Part shown: positions 19,743 to 36,572 of the stretch, piece by piece
Layout of the letters: every line of letters starts with the position of its first letter
How positions within the stretch are numbered: position 1 is the stretch's first letter
Source: an uncultured Erythrobacter sp.
GTDB taxonomy: Bacteria > Pseudomonadota > Alphaproteobacteria > Sphingomonadales > Sphingomonadaceae
Direction: 5' to 3'
Length of the DNA: 64,000 bases
Assembly (NCBI RefSeq): GCF_958304185.1
Contig: NZ_OY284437.1
Span: 124,001-188,000 of the forward strand
Notes under the pieces: generated by a model
The model's input: only the letters and a program-made list of their open reading frames with translations
The model's database searches: none
Told to the model about the DNA's origin: nothing
Made by a program: the position numbers and the translations under genes

Positions 19743-21136
19743 GCCGCCGTTCCGTAGCGCGTCAGCCCCAAGGCATCGCGCCGCGCCCAGCGCCACAGCA
19801 GGCCTGCCGCGGCGAAGAACAGCCCGGTCGCCAACCCGATCCATACGCCCGTCCCTTCGAGGGAGGTGTAAAAGCCCAGCCCGATCGCGCAGCCGAACCC
19901 CGGCACCCAATAGCTGAAGATCGCGATCCACATCGGCACGCGGGTGTCCTGAAGCCCGCGCAGCGCGCCCGCCGCTACCGCCTGCACCCCGTCCGCCAGC
20001 TGGAAGATCGCGGCCAGCGTCAGATATTGCAGCGCAAAGGCGACCAGCGCCGCGTTGGCGGGGACGGCGGGATCGATATAGACCCGCAACAACATGGTCG
20101 GCATCAGCATCATCGCCAGCGCGGTGGTGGTCATGAAGCCCGTCCCGATCCCAATCGAGACCCAGCCCGCGCGCCCGGCGGCGATGCGGTCGCCCGCCCC
20201 GTGATGATAGCCGACCCGGATGGTCGCCGCCTGCGCGGTGCCGAACGGAATCTGGAACGCCAGCGCCGCCAGATTGAGCGCCAGCGTGTGCGCGGCCAGC
20301 TCGGTCTCGCCGATCCGGCCCATCAGCAGCGCCGCTCCGCTGAACAACCCTGCCTCGGCCATCACGGTCAAGGCAATCGGGGTGCCGATCACCATGATCT
20401 GTTTGAGCCGCGTCCATTCGGGCCGCCACCAACGCCCGAAAATGCGGTAGCGCCGCAAGCTGCGGTCGCGCCGGATCACAAAAACATAGGCAACCAGCAT
20501 GGCAAGGGCGGTGATCACGCTCGACAGCGCCGAACCCATCAGGCCGAGTGCGGGCAGGCCGAGATTGCCGAACACCAGCGCCCAGTTGCCGAGCACATTC
20601 GTCCCCAGCGCCAGCAGCGTGATCGTGGTGGCATAGCCCGGCTTGCCCAGCGCGGCGACAAAGATGCGGAACACGCCCGCCAGCACCATCGGGATCATCG
20701 CCCATGACAGGATCGCGAGGAAATCACCTGCCATTGCAGCGATCTGCGGGTCCTGCCCGCTCGCCAACAAGAGCGCCTCACCGCCGAAGCAGACGGCCAT
20801 GCCCACCAGTCCGAAGCCGACTGCGGCCCACATCCCCATGCGCACCGTGCGGCGCACTTCGCGCACCGAATGCAGCTTGCGCCCGCGCTCGGCCGCGATC
20901 AGCGGCGCGCAGGCGCCGATCAGGCCGGTCATGGCCCAGACTGTGAGGCCGAAAATGGCGATGGCGAGGCTGGAGGCGGCGAGCGGCTGATCGCCGAGCC
21001 GGGCGATGAACACCACATCAACCGCATGGATCAGCATCTGCAACAGGTTCGTCGCGGCGAGCGGCACGGCTAACCCCAGCGTCGCGCGCAGTTCCTGGCC
21101 CCAGCTGGGCGTTTGAAGGGTGCGTGTCTGTTGCAT
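19739..21136 (-). CDS. MATE-family multidrug/Na+ antiporter
   Basis: 465 residues, twelve predicted membrane helices in two homologous halves typical of NorM-like MATE transporters. The N-terminal region ATLGLAVPLAATNLLQMLIHAVDVVFIARLGDQPLAA has the usual start of helix 1 and 2. It exports cationic drugs or metabolites using an ion gradient. It shows no linkage to a pathway. Convergent with the MscS gene, overlapping it by four bases, so no terminator separates the two. Confidence 0.9.
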   Translation of the reverse strand: MQQTRTLQTPSWGQELRATLGLAVPLAATNLLQMLIHAVDVVFIARLGDQPLAASSLAIAIFGLTVWAMTGLIGACAPLIAAERGRKLHSVREVRRTVRMGMWAAVGFGLVGMAVCFGGEALLLASGQDPQIAAMAGDFLAILSWAMIPMVLAGVFRIFVAALGKPGYATTITLLALGTNVLGNWALVFGNLGLPALGLMGSALSSVITALAMLVAYVFVIRRDRSLRRYRIFGRWWRPEWTRLKQIMVIGTPIALTVMAEAGLFSGAALLMGRIGETELAAHTLALNLAALAFQIPFGTAQAATIRVGYHHGAGDRIAAGRAGWVSIGIGTGFMTTTALAMMLMPTMLLRVYIDPAVPANAALVAFALQYLTLAAIFQLADGVQAVAAGALRGLQDTRVPMWIAIFSYWVPGFGCAIGLGFYTSLEGTGVWIGLATGLFFAAAGLLWRWARRDALGLTRYGTAA

Positions 21137-21269
21137 GATCGGTTCGTTGCCCGCCGGCTGGCGAGCCGGCCCGGATAGGCGCGGCGGCGATTCGGGGGAA
21201 GTGCAAATACCGCCGCCTGAGAATGAGGGTCAGCGCGACTGGGCTGCTGCGGCGCATACAGATGGCCGC

Positions 21270-21301
21270 AAAAAGGGCGACGCCATTGCTGGCGCCGCCC
21301 T
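21270..21301 (-). terminator. rho-independent terminator after rplL
   Basis: Minus strand: AGGGCGGCGCC, loop AGCAAT, GGCGTCGCCCT, then a run of T. It lies about 45 bases beyond the rplL stop and ends the rplJL transcript. Confidence 0.85.
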
Positions 21302-21347
21302 CCTATCTGCGAGTGCTTCAAGACACCCGCAAAACTTGCGATGAAGA

Positions 21348-21719
21348 TTACTTGAGTTCGACGGTGCCGCCGGCTTCTTCGATCTTCTTCTTGATGTCTT
21401 CGGCTTCCGCCTTGTTGACGGCTTCCTTGATGGCCTTCGGAGCCGATTCCACGAGGGTCTTGGCTTCGGTCAGGCCGAGGCCGGTGATGGCGCGGACTTC
21501 CTTGATGACCTGGATCTTCTTCCCGCCGTCGCCGGTCAGGATGACGTCGAATTCGGTCTGCTCTTCGACAGCTTCGGCAGCAGCGGCCGGGCCAGCGGCA
21601 ACCGCGACAGCAGCAGCGGCGCTCACGCCCCATGCTTCTTCGAGGGCCTTGGCAAGGTCAGCTGCTTCGAGGACGGTCAGCTTCGAAAGTTCTTCAACAA
21701 GCTTGGCGATATCGGCCAT
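21348..21719 (-). CDS. rplL: 50S ribosomal protein L7/L12
   Basis: Stalk protein that recruits translation GTPases to the ribosome. 123 residues: N-terminal dimerisation domain ([20 protein letters not shown]), an Ala-rich hinge (about residues 33-52), and a C-terminal domain with [20 protein letters not shown] and the [16 protein letters not shown] factor-binding helix. It follows rplJ by 71 bases. Unlike the usual order, rpoB is not downstream but lies on the other strand 2.4 kb away. Confidence 0.98.
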   Translation of the reverse strand: MADIAKLVEELSKLTVLEAADLAKALEEAWGVSAAAAVAVAAGPAAAAEAVEEQTEFDVILTGDGGKKIQVIKEVRAITGLGLTEAKTLVESAPKAIKEAVNKAEAEDIKKKIEEAGGTVELK

Positions 21720-21790
21720 GATGGTTCACTCCAAATTGTGGCGGGGCAAATGCGCCCCAATAGATTGTTTCGTAAAACGAAAAACGTCTC

Positions 21791-22303
21791 TTAGGCTGCC
21801 TTGTCCGCGTAAGCGGCAAACACACGAGCGACCTTGGCGGCGGGTGCGGTAACGACCTGGGCGATCTTCGTCGCAGGGGCATTGACCAGACCGATGAGCT
21901 TGGCGCGCAGTTCGTCGAGGCTGGGCATCGAGGCAAGTGCCCGGATACCGGCTTCGTCGAGAACGACCGAACCCATCGAACCGCCGACGATTTCGAGCTT
22001 GTCATTCGTCTTGGCGAATTCGACAGCGGCCTTGGCAGCCGCGACCGGGTCAGTCGACCAGGCCAGCCCGACCGGGCCAGTGAGCATATCACTGATCCCG
22101 ACATAGTCGGTGTTTTCAAGAGCGAGATTGGCGAGACGGTTCTTCGCAACCTTGTAGGTAGCGCCAGCATCGCGCATCTTCAGGCGCAGGGCAGTGGACT
22201 GAGCCACCGTCATGCCGAGGTTGCGGGTGACGACCACCACACTGACCTCGTTGAAGACCGCATTGAGCTGGGCAACCGCGTCGGCTTTCTGCGAACGATC
22301 CAT
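21791..22303 (-). CDS. rplJ: 50S ribosomal protein L10
   Basis: Base of the L7/L12 stalk, binding 23S rRNA and the C-terminal helix holding L12 dimers. 170 residues from the ATG at 22303 (MDRSQKADAVAQLNAVFNEV), AAGGAG six bases upstream. VVVTRNLGMTVAQSTALRLKMRDAG is the typical N-terminal RNA-binding region. The longer in-frame extension is leader RNA. In other bacteria L10-L12 represses its own mRNA leader; the roughly 260-base leader here leaves room for that. Confidence 0.98.
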   Translation of the reverse strand: MDRSQKADAVAQLNAVFNEVSVVVVTRNLGMTVAQSTALRLKMRDAGATYKVAKNRLANLALENTDYVGISDMLTGPVGLAWSTDPVAAAKAAVEFAKTNDKLEIVGGSMGSVVLDEAGIRALASMPSLDELRAKLIGLVNAPATKIAQVVTAPAAKVARVFAAYADKAA

Positions 22304-22710
22304 GCCATACTCCTTCACAAATGATCGGGCAGGATGGCTCCTGCACGATCGGCTACGTTTGTCCGCGCACGGGGCCGAAGCTCCGAACACGGGCGAGTCC
22401 GTCGAAAGGGAAGGAGGGTGTGCGCCGGCATCATGGCAGGCACGCGAGCAAACAGCATAAGGCTGCCTGCGAAATCTCGTTTCCCCGTCTAGGCTGGAAA
22501 TTAAGAAAGCCCAATTGCCTTCACCAACGGTCTCGGACGGATGACCCCCTAAGGGATCGCGGCGGCAAATAAGGATTTGCCAGCGCGGGTCAAGCAAAAG
22601 CCGCGAGTCCCCGCTATCAATGCTGTGAGCCCCCGCGCAGGCGGGGGCCCCAGTCGGAGTGGCGCAAGCCTTCCTGAGATCCCCGCCTGCGCGGGGACTC
22701 GCATCGTGCT
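22304..22710 (-). promoter_or_regulatory. rplJ leader and promoter region
   Basis: 407 bases without a gene. On the minus strand TTGACC (22588-22593) and TATTTG (22566-22571), 16 bases apart, form a plausible promoter, leaving a leader of about 255 bases before rplJ that could hold the L10-binding autoregulatory fold. The distal part carries REP-like copy 2 (22625-22702). Confidence 0.5.
22625..22702. repeat. REP-like inverted repeat element, copy 2
   Basis: Arms at 22625-22651 and 22676-22702 match each other imperfectly and match copy 1 at 10886-10963, with the same inner palindrome (TCCCCGCCTGCGCGGGGA in the right arm). Total length is 78 bases in both copies and the centre is unrelated. 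It lies between the 3' end of the HTH gene and the rplJ promoter. Confidence 0.85.
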
Positions 22711-22947
22711 CTACTCCGCTTCGTAGGCGAGCAGGTCGCCCGGCTGGCACTCCAGCTCGCGGCAGATCGCGGCGAGGGTGGAGAAGCGGATCGCCTTGGC
22801 CTTGCCGGTCTTGAGGATCGACAGGTTGGCCAGTGTCAGATCGACCCGCTCGGCCAGTTCGGTCAACGTCATGCGGCGGGCGTAGAGCAGGTCGTCAAGC
22901 TTCACCATGATCCGGGTTCCTTCGAGGTCGTCATTGATGGGGGGCAT
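22711..22947 (-). CDS. small Cro/CI-type HTH transcriptional regulator
   Basis: 78 residues from the ATG at 22947, almost entirely one helix-turn-helix domain: MVKLDDLLYARRMTLTELAERVDLTLANLSILKTGKAKAIRF, residues 14-55, with the recognition helix around LTLANLSILKTGK. It belongs to the YozG-like group that typically accompanies DUF2975 membrane proteins. The start overlaps the upstream DUF2975 stop by one base (TGATG), indicating coupled translation. Confidence 0.88.
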   Translation of the reverse strand: MPPINDDLEGTRIMVKLDDLLYARRMTLTELAERVDLTLANLSILKTGKAKAIRFSTLAAICRELECQPGDLLAYEAE

Positions 22948-23492
22948 CACACGGTCCCTTCGAGGTCGTCGCGCATGGCTGCGCCTTGGCGGAACACACG
23001 GGCGAGGATGAACAGCACCAGCACCATCAACACGTTCGGCAGATCAAGGTCGAGCGACCCGTCAATTTCGACATCGGCGAATTGTCCCGCCCAGTCTACC
23101 ACCATCATCCCGGCAGCCGCAGCGACGAGGCCGAGGATGTAGATGCCGATCTGAAGCCACGCCATCGCGTTCAGCCGGTCGGCGTTCTCGGGCACAAAGG
23201 GATCGCCCTCTGCCACCGTATCGATGATGCCGCGCAGCTTGCCGAAGAACAGGAAGATCAGCGCGACCATCGCCAGCACCACGAGCAGCAGCCACAGGAC
23301 CGATCCGGCTGGCAGGGCCGCCGTCTGCGCTCCGAACTCGGAGCGGATTTCCTGGTTGATCGAGTCCCGAAAGACAGTGATGGCGATGACGACAAAGCCG
23401 ATCACCAAGGCGGCCAGCCCCATGACGCCTTGGATAAGCAGGGTAAGGGTCTTGCCGGCCAGCAGCAGCAGGTCATTGTGAGGGGATTTCAT
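22947..23492 (-). CDS. DUF2975 membrane protein
   Basis: From the ATG at 23492, 181 residues with four membrane helices (about residues 10-35, 60-83, 112-135 and 150-170) and a short acidic segment (DTVAEGDPFVPENADRLNAMAW), typical of DUF2975. The paired HTH gene immediately downstream is the normal context. A membrane-linked control of the HTH protein has been suggested for such pairs but the function is unknown. Upstream in-frame starts read through the small gene and are rejected. Confidence 0.85.
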   Translation of the reverse strand: MKSPHNDLLLLAGKTLTLLIQGVMGLAALVIGFVVIAITVFRDSINQEIRSEFGAQTAALPAGSVLWLLLVVLAMVALIFLFFGKLRGIIDTVAEGDPFVPENADRLNAMAWLQIGIYILGLVAAAAGMMVVDWAGQFADVEIDGSLDLDLPNVLMVLVLFILARVFRQGAAMRDDLEGTV

Positions 23493-23514
23493 CGTGGCTC
23501 TCCGTTCCGGCCGG

Positions 23515-23652
23515 TCAGGCGATGTTGGGCAGCGCGAGCGCTGCCGGGTTGGCGGCCTCTGCCGGGGGCACGGTGACGATCGCGCCGATCGACGCGAGCG
23601 AGAGGACGAGGGCAGCGCAGGCGGCAAGTGCGGTGTTGGCAAAGTGGTTCAT
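23515..23652 (-). CDS. short secreted or membrane peptide
   Basis: 45 residues, MNHFANTALAACAALVLSLA and so on: a hydrophobic signal or anchor segment (residues 7-28), then PPAEAANPAALALPNIA. AAGGAA lies 7 bases before the ATG, and the stop is 22 bases before the DUF2975 start, so it is the first gene of the three-gene unit. No family is recognised. Coding status rests on the ribosome site, position and signal-like composition. Confidence 0.55.
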   Translation of the reverse strand: MNHFANTALAACAALVLSLASIGAIVTVPPAEAANPAALALPNIA

Positions 23653-24077
23653 ATCGATTTCCTTGGTTGGGCACATCGTGATTCGATAAAACCTCTCTAA
23701 TCCGATTCGCGGCATATCGTCAATCAATAATATTGAAAAACGATATTGCGCGCGTCGTTTTGCGGTAAGCCAAGCTGAAGAGCCCTACGGTCCGCCGCGC
23801 CTGCATTGACATCGCGCAGGGGCAATCCTACATCGCCGCCTCGCGCTCGCTTCGAGCAAGACCGATTCATGCGCGGGAACCGGTCTAGGAATGGAAGCAG
23901 CGACAGCCAGTTTCGCGACGCACTGATATGCTGCTGCCAGCACCGACCAGATGGGCGGGGTTGGGCAAGCAGCGTTTGTGCGTTGGAGAACGGCAGCTTT
24001 CCGCGTGGAACGATAGCGATATTCCCCGTCCGCGCGAGCCTCTCTCGCGTGGCCCAATCAAAGAGGCCTACTCCTCC
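23653..24077 (+). promoter_or_regulatory. rpoB promoter and leader region
   Basis: 425 bases without a convincing gene; overlapping frames on both strands lack recognisable products. TTGACA (23806-23811), 17 bases, then TACATC (23829-23834) is a plausible sigma-70 promoter, giving an rpoB leader of about 235 bases. The first 100 bases are AT-rich and probably contain the promoter of the minus-strand unit. Confidence 0.5.
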
Positions 24078-28277
<4,200 letters not shown>

Positions 28278-28284
28278 TTTGGGT

Positions 28285-28356
28285 GGTCGGCGTGCTGGAA
28301 CGGTAGACAGACGTCGGAGTGGACGAGGTTGTAGGTTCAAATCCTACCGCCGACCA
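28285..28356 (+). ncRNA. tRNA-like element between rpoB and rpoC, no anticodon loop
   Basis: Begins 8 bases after the rpoB stop. The acceptor stem is GGTCGGCG (28285-28292) with CGCCGACC (28348-28355), 8 perfect pairs. T8/G9 are at 28293-28294. A D-arm CTG/CAG with loop GAACGGTAGA (28295-28310) follows, as in class II (Leu/Ser) tRNAs. The T-arm is GTAGG-TTCAAAT-CCTAC (28331-28347), with a canonical T-loop. A28356 is in the discriminator position; CCA is not encoded. In place of an anticodon arm there is CGTC-GGAGTG-GACG (28312-28325), 4 pairs and a 6-base loop, then AGGTT. It cannot decode. It could be an RNase P/RNase Z processing signal in the rpoBC mRNA, a stable RNA, or a decayed tRNA; the perfect stems argue against decay. 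Confidence 0.75.
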
Positions 28357-28399
28357 ACCTGAAGCAATTGGAATATTCACCCCTCAGAGGGACTGACTC

Positions 28400-32704
<4,305 letters not shown>

Positions 32705-32732
32705 TCCTTTCCCGCCTTCGCGGTAGAAAATC

Positions 32733-32769
32733 GCCCCGCCCGAGCTTCGGCTCCGGCGGGGCTTTTCTT
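32733..32769 (+). terminator. rho-independent terminator of rpoBC
   Basis: GCCCCGCC pairs with GGCGGGGC around a loop containing GAGCTTCGGCTC, itself able to pair, followed by TTTTCTTT. It ends 65 bases after rpoC. Confidence 0.9.
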
Positions 32770-32869
32770 TGGAACTGCGTCGGCGTCATCGGCCAAAACC
32801 GCTATTGCAAATCACTCGCATTTAATCTAGGCGTGAGTCTGTCCCTACGGCACGCACACGCGAGGTTTC

Positions 32870-33310
32870 ATGTCCCGGCACCACATCCCCTCCGCCACGA
32901 TCCAGAATATCATCGCGTCCCTCGCCGCTCCGCCGCGCCTTGAAGCGCTGGAGCCGATTGCCGGGCGCTTCATCCATGCTCTGCGCCTGATCGCGCTGCA
33001 TGAGCGGATGGGCCGTGATCCGGTGCCGGAACTGGCGGCGCGGCTCGGCAGCGTCGAGGTGGCGGCACGGGCGCTGATCCTCGCCCAGACCATCTCAGCC
33101 AGCTGGCCCGAGAACATCCATGTCTCGCGTTTCTGCTGCGGGCTCCTCAGCCATGACGAGGCGACCATCGGCGCCTTTGTCGATGCGGCCGCGCATGGCG
33201 AGCGGACGGCGTTTGAAGCGGCACTCACCGGGCTGATCCGTACCGACCGCACGCACCGTCTGTGGGAAGGCGCACTGGCGCTTGCCGCGGCAGAACTGCG
33301 CGCGGTGTGA
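32870..33310 (+). CDS. small helical protein of unknown function
   Basis: 146 residues, mainly predicted helix, no signal peptide or membrane segment. Cytoplasmic by default. Notable segments: RFIHALRLIALHERMGRDPVPELAARLGSVEVAARALILAQTISASWPENIHVSRFCCGLLSHDE, with adjacent Cys residues at about 87-88. It lies between the rpoC terminator and gltX, 40 bases before the gltX start, in the same direction. I do not recognise the family. Confidence 0.7.
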   Translation: MSRHHIPSATIQNIIASLAAPPRLEALEPIAGRFIHALRLIALHERMGRDPVPELAARLGSVEVAARALILAQTISASWPENIHVSRFCCGLLSHDEATIGAFVDAAAHGERTAFEAALTGLIRTDRTHRLWEGALALAAAELRAV

Positions 33311-33350
33311 GCGCTTGCGGGCGGGGCTCTCGCGTTCTACCGCACGCCGC

Positions 33351-34709
33351 ATGATCACCACCCGCTTCGCCCCTTCGCCCACCGGCCGCCTCCATGTCGG
33401 CAATATCCGCACCGCGCTGCATAACTGGATGCTAGCGCGGCAAGGCGGCGGGCGCTTCATCCTGCGGATCGACGACACTGATGCGGAACGCAGCCGCGAA
33501 GATTATGTCGATGCAATCCGCGCCGATCTGACTTGGTTGGGACTTGGCTGGGACGCCGAGGAGCGGCAGTCCGCCCGGCTCGATCGCTACGAAGCGGCCT
33601 TTGCGGCGTTGCACGCGGCGGGGCGGATCTACCCCTGCTACGAAAGCGCGCAGGAGCTGGAGGTCAAGCGCAAGATCGCCTTGGGCCGCGGGCTGCCGCC
33701 GATCTACGACCGTGCTGCGCTCAAGCTGACCGAGGCCGAGCGCGCCGCCAAGGAAGCCGAGGGCACCCCTGCCCACTGGCGCTTCCTGCTTGACCATGCC
33801 GAACCGATCCAGTGGGATGATGGCATTCGCGGCGCGCAGAAGTTCGATGCGGCGCAGCTCTCCGATCCGGTGATCCGCCGCGCCGATGGCTCGTGGCTCT
33901 ACATGATGCCAAGCGCGGTGGACGACATCGATATGGGCGTCACGCAAGTGCTGCGCGGTGAGGATCATGTGTCCAATACTGCTGTTCAAATTCAGATCTT
34001 TACCGCACTTTATGCTGCAGGCTTTGCTTCGGCGGAAAGTGCAGCAAAAACGCTCCCCGCCTTTGCGCATGAAGCGTTGCTGGTGGGGCGTGAGGGCAAG
34101 CTTTCGAAGCGCCTCGGATCGCTCGGCTGCGACGCCTTCCGGGAGCGCGGGATCGAGCCTGAGGCGATCATTGCGTTGCTTGCGCGGCTGGGCACGTCGC
34201 TGCCGGTCGAACCGATTGCCGACCGCGCCGCACTGGTCGCAAGCTTTGACCTCGCCACCTTCGGGCGTGCACCAGCGAAGTTTGACGAGGAGGATCTGGA
34301 GCGGCTCAACGCCGGGATCGTCCACCAGCTGCCGTTTGATGCGGTCGCTGCTCGCCTGCCGGACGGGATGGACGAGGCCGGGTGGCACGCGATCCGCCCA
34401 AACCTTGCCCATATCGGCGAAGCGGGCGATTGGTGGCGGCTGGTCACCGGGCCGATTGTGCAGCCCGATTTCAGCGCCGAGGACAAGGCGTTCCTCACCG
34501 AGGCCGAACGTCTGCTGATGTGGGGCGATAACCCATGGGGCGCGCTCACCACGGCGCTCAAGGAGGCTACTGGACGCAAGGGCAAGGGATTGTTCCTGCC
34601 GCTGCGACAGGCGCTCACCGGCATGGATCATGGCCCCGATATGGGCGAGCTCCTGCCCCTGATCGGCGAGGAAGAAGCGCGGGCCAGGTTGGGTCAAGAA
34701 GCGGCTTAA
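33351..34709 (+). CDS. gltX: glutamyl-tRNA synthetase
   Basis: Charges tRNA-Glu (or, as a second GltX in many alphaproteobacteria, possibly tRNA-Gln). 452 residues from the ATG at 33351. Class I motif PSPTGRLHVGNIRTA is at residues 8-22 (HIGH equivalent HVGN), KMSKS equivalent KLSKR near residue 251. Around 33966-34055 a patch with 44 G or C of 90 bases and AT-ending codons (TTT, CAA, ATT, AAA) interrupts otherwise GC-rich coding. It coincides with a stretch of about ten residues (YAAGFASAESAAKT) that appears longer than the usual loop before AFAHEALL. The frame is intact. Confidence 0.92.
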   Translation: MITTRFAPSPTGRLHVGNIRTALHNWMLARQGGGRFILRIDDTDAERSREDYVDAIRADLTWLGLGWDAEERQSARLDRYEAAFAALHAAGRIYPCYESAQELEVKRKIALGRGLPPIYDRAALKLTEAERAAKEAEGTPAHWRFLLDHAEPIQWDDGIRGAQKFDAAQLSDPVIRRADGSWLYMMPSAVDDIDMGVTQVLRGEDHVSNTAVQIQIFTALYAAGFASAESAAKTLPAFAHEALLVGREGKLSKRLGSLGCDAFRERGIEPEAIIALLARLGTSLPVEPIADRAALVASFDLATFGRAPAKFDEEDLERLNAGIVHQLPFDAVAARLPDGMDEAGWHAIRPNLAHIGEAGDWWRLVTGPIVQPDFSAEDKAFLTEAERLLMWGDNPWGALTTALKEATGRKGKGLFLPLRQALTGMDHGPDMGELLPLIGEEEARARLGQEAA

Positions 34710-34792
34710 CCCGCCGTGACCACCACGTAACGGCGCGCTATCCAGCCGGAGAGGCACACCCCGTCATAGGGCCGGGGCGGGCCTTCGCCGGT

Positions 34793-35122
34793 TTATGAAA
34801 CCCCGCAGTCGCCGGGGCCCGCGCCGCCGAAGGGTTCGGGATAGATCACGCCCACCCATGCACCGTCCTCGCTTTCTTGGCATAGCAGCAACTCGCGGCC
34901 CGATGTCAGCCGATCAAGCTCGCGCGCCTTGCGGCTCGGCGCGGCGCGCACGGCGACATAGCCGTCACCGCCTTTGCGCAAAGGGACGATCGCGCCCATG
35001 CTGGGACAGCTGTCGAGCTCGCCATATCCGCCGACTAACACCGGACGGGCCAACGGCGCTTCGGCGCGGACCGGCAAGGCCAGCGTCAGAGCAGCACAGG
35101 CGAGAAGGGCAGAGCGCGTCAT
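34793..35122 (-). CDS. exported protein with SH3-like domain
   Basis: 109 residues, signal peptide MTRSALLACAALTLALPVRAE. The mature part reads like a bacterial SH3 fold: DGYVAVRAAPSRKARELDRLTSGRELLLCQESEDGAWVGVIY (about residues 52-93), with Cys residues that could form disulfides. SH3b domains often bind peptidoglycan or proteins in the periplasm. It converges on gltX; no operon partner. Confidence 0.7.
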   Translation of the reverse strand: MTRSALLACAALTLALPVRAEAPLARPVLVGGYGELDSCPSMGAIVPLRKGGDGYVAVRAAPSRKARELDRLTSGRELLLCQESEDGAWVGVIYPEPFGGAGPGDCGVS

Positions 35123-35186
35123 TCCGGCCTAACCTACCCCAGCAGCCCCAGCTCTTGCAATCGGCGCACGCGTTAGGGAGGGCAGG

Positions 35187-36557
35187 TCAGCAAGCCGCCA
35201 CATTCACGGCCAGCCCGCCAAGGCTCGTTTCTTTGTATTTGGACGACATATCGATCCCGGTCTGGCGCATCGTCTCAATCACCTGATCGAGCGAAACTTT
35301 GGGCACTTCGTGGCTGTGCAGCGCGAGCCGCGCGGCGTTGACCGCTTTCACTGCGCCAATCGCATTGCGCTCAATGCAGGGGATCTGCACCAGCCCGCCG
35401 ACAGGATCGCAGGTGAGGCCGAGATTATGCTCCATCCCGATCTCTGCTGCGGCGGCAACCTGCTGCGGCGTGCCGCCCCACACCGCGGCCAGTCCCGCCG
35501 CTGCCATCGAACAGGCCACCCCGACCTCGCCCTGACAGCCCATCTCCGCACCCGAGATCGAGGCGCGCTGCTTGTAGAGCAGGCCAATGCCGCCCGCCGT
35601 GAGCAGGAACCGCCGCGCCTGTTCGCGTGCCTGCGGCCCCTCGTGGCAATATTGCCGCAGCACGGCCGGGATGATCCCCGCCGCGCCATTGGTGGGCGCA
35701 GTAACGACCCGGCCCCCGGCGGCGTTTTCTTCGTTCACCGCCATCGCAAACAAGTTGAGCCGGTCGAGCAGCACCTCGGTCTCGTTGGTGGGGCTGGCGA
35801 GGAGCTTGCGCCACAGTTCCGGGGCGCGGCGGCGCACCTGGAGGCCGCCGGGGAGGATGCCGTCGTGGGCAAGGCCGCGTTCGATACAGGCGAGCATCGC
35901 GTCCACCAGCCGGTCGATCCCGGCGAGGGTCTCGGCCTCGGCCCGCCACGCGTCTTCGTTGGCGAGCACCAGAGCGGCGATGTCCAGCCCATGGGTCGCG
36001 CACAGCGCCAGCAGTTCTGCGCCCGAAGCATAGGGATGTGCGGTGCGCACCGGGCTGGTGACGAGATCGTCAGCGCTGGGGGCGGACAATTGGCGGGCCG
36101 AAGCGATGAAGCCGCCGCCGGTGGAATACCAGGTCTCGTCCGCGATTACGCTGTCGCCCTCCCCGTAGGCGCGCAGGCGCATCCCATTGGGGTGGAGTTC
36201 GGGGACGATGTCGCAAGCGAGCGTGATGTCGCCCGCGATTGCGAAAGCGATCGGGTGGTGCCCCAACAGGCGGATCTGTCCCGAGCCTGCCGATGCCAGC
36301 AAAGCGGGCACCGCATCAGGATCGACCGTGTCCGGCTCCCACCCCATCAGCCCCAGCACACAGGCATCGACCGAGCCGTGCCCGACGCCCGTCAACGCGA
36401 GCGAGCCTTGCAAGGTGATGGCAATGCGGCGCACCTCGTCAAGCTTGCGCGCCTCGGCCAAAGCGACGACAAAGCGCCGGGCGATCCGCATCGGCCCCAC
36501 GGTGTGCGAGCTTGATGGGCCAATGCCGATACGGAACAGGTTGAGGATCGAAAGCAT
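35187..36557 (-). CDS. sdaA: L-serine ammonia-lyase (iron-sulfur type)
   Basis: Deaminates L-serine to pyruvate with a [4Fe-4S] cluster. 456 residues, single-chain type: N-terminal beta domain (FRIGIGPSSSHTVGPMRIA, residues 8-26) and the alpha domain with cluster Cys residues in GCQGEVGVAC, LTCDPVGGLVQIPC and around ERNAIGAVKAVNAARLA. The ATG at 36557 has a LacI-type operator only 16 bases upstream (36573-36588), so it appears to belong to the regulon of the divergent catabolic cluster. That suggests serine is an intermediate or by-product. Confidence 0.95.
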   Translation of the reverse strand: MLSILNLFRIGIGPSSSHTVGPMRIARRFVVALAEARKLDEVRRIAITLQGSLALTGVGHGSVDACVLGLMGWEPDTVDPDAVPALLASAGSGQIRLLGHHPIAFAIAGDITLACDIVPELHPNGMRLRAYGEGDSVIADETWYSTGGGFIASARQLSAPSADDLVTSPVRTAHPYASGAELLALCATHGLDIAALVLANEDAWRAEAETLAGIDRLVDAMLACIERGLAHDGILPGGLQVRRRAPELWRKLLASPTNETEVLLDRLNLFAMAVNEENAAGGRVVTAPTNGAAGIIPAVLRQYCHEGPQAREQARRFLLTAGGIGLLYKQRASISGAEMGCQGEVGVACSMAAAGLAAVWGGTPQQVAAAAEIGMEHNLGLTCDPVGGLVQIPCIERNAIGAVKAVNAARLALHSHEVPKVSLDQVIETMRQTGIDMSSKYKETSLGGLAVNVAAC

Positions 36558-36572
36558 GGCGCAAATCCGGTC

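Noticed and set aside
28285-28356. tRNA-Sec or another functional tRNA
   Set aside because: Although it has an 8+5 acceptor/T stack, it has no UCA anticodon, no 7-base anticodon loop, no long variable arm and no selA/selB nearby.
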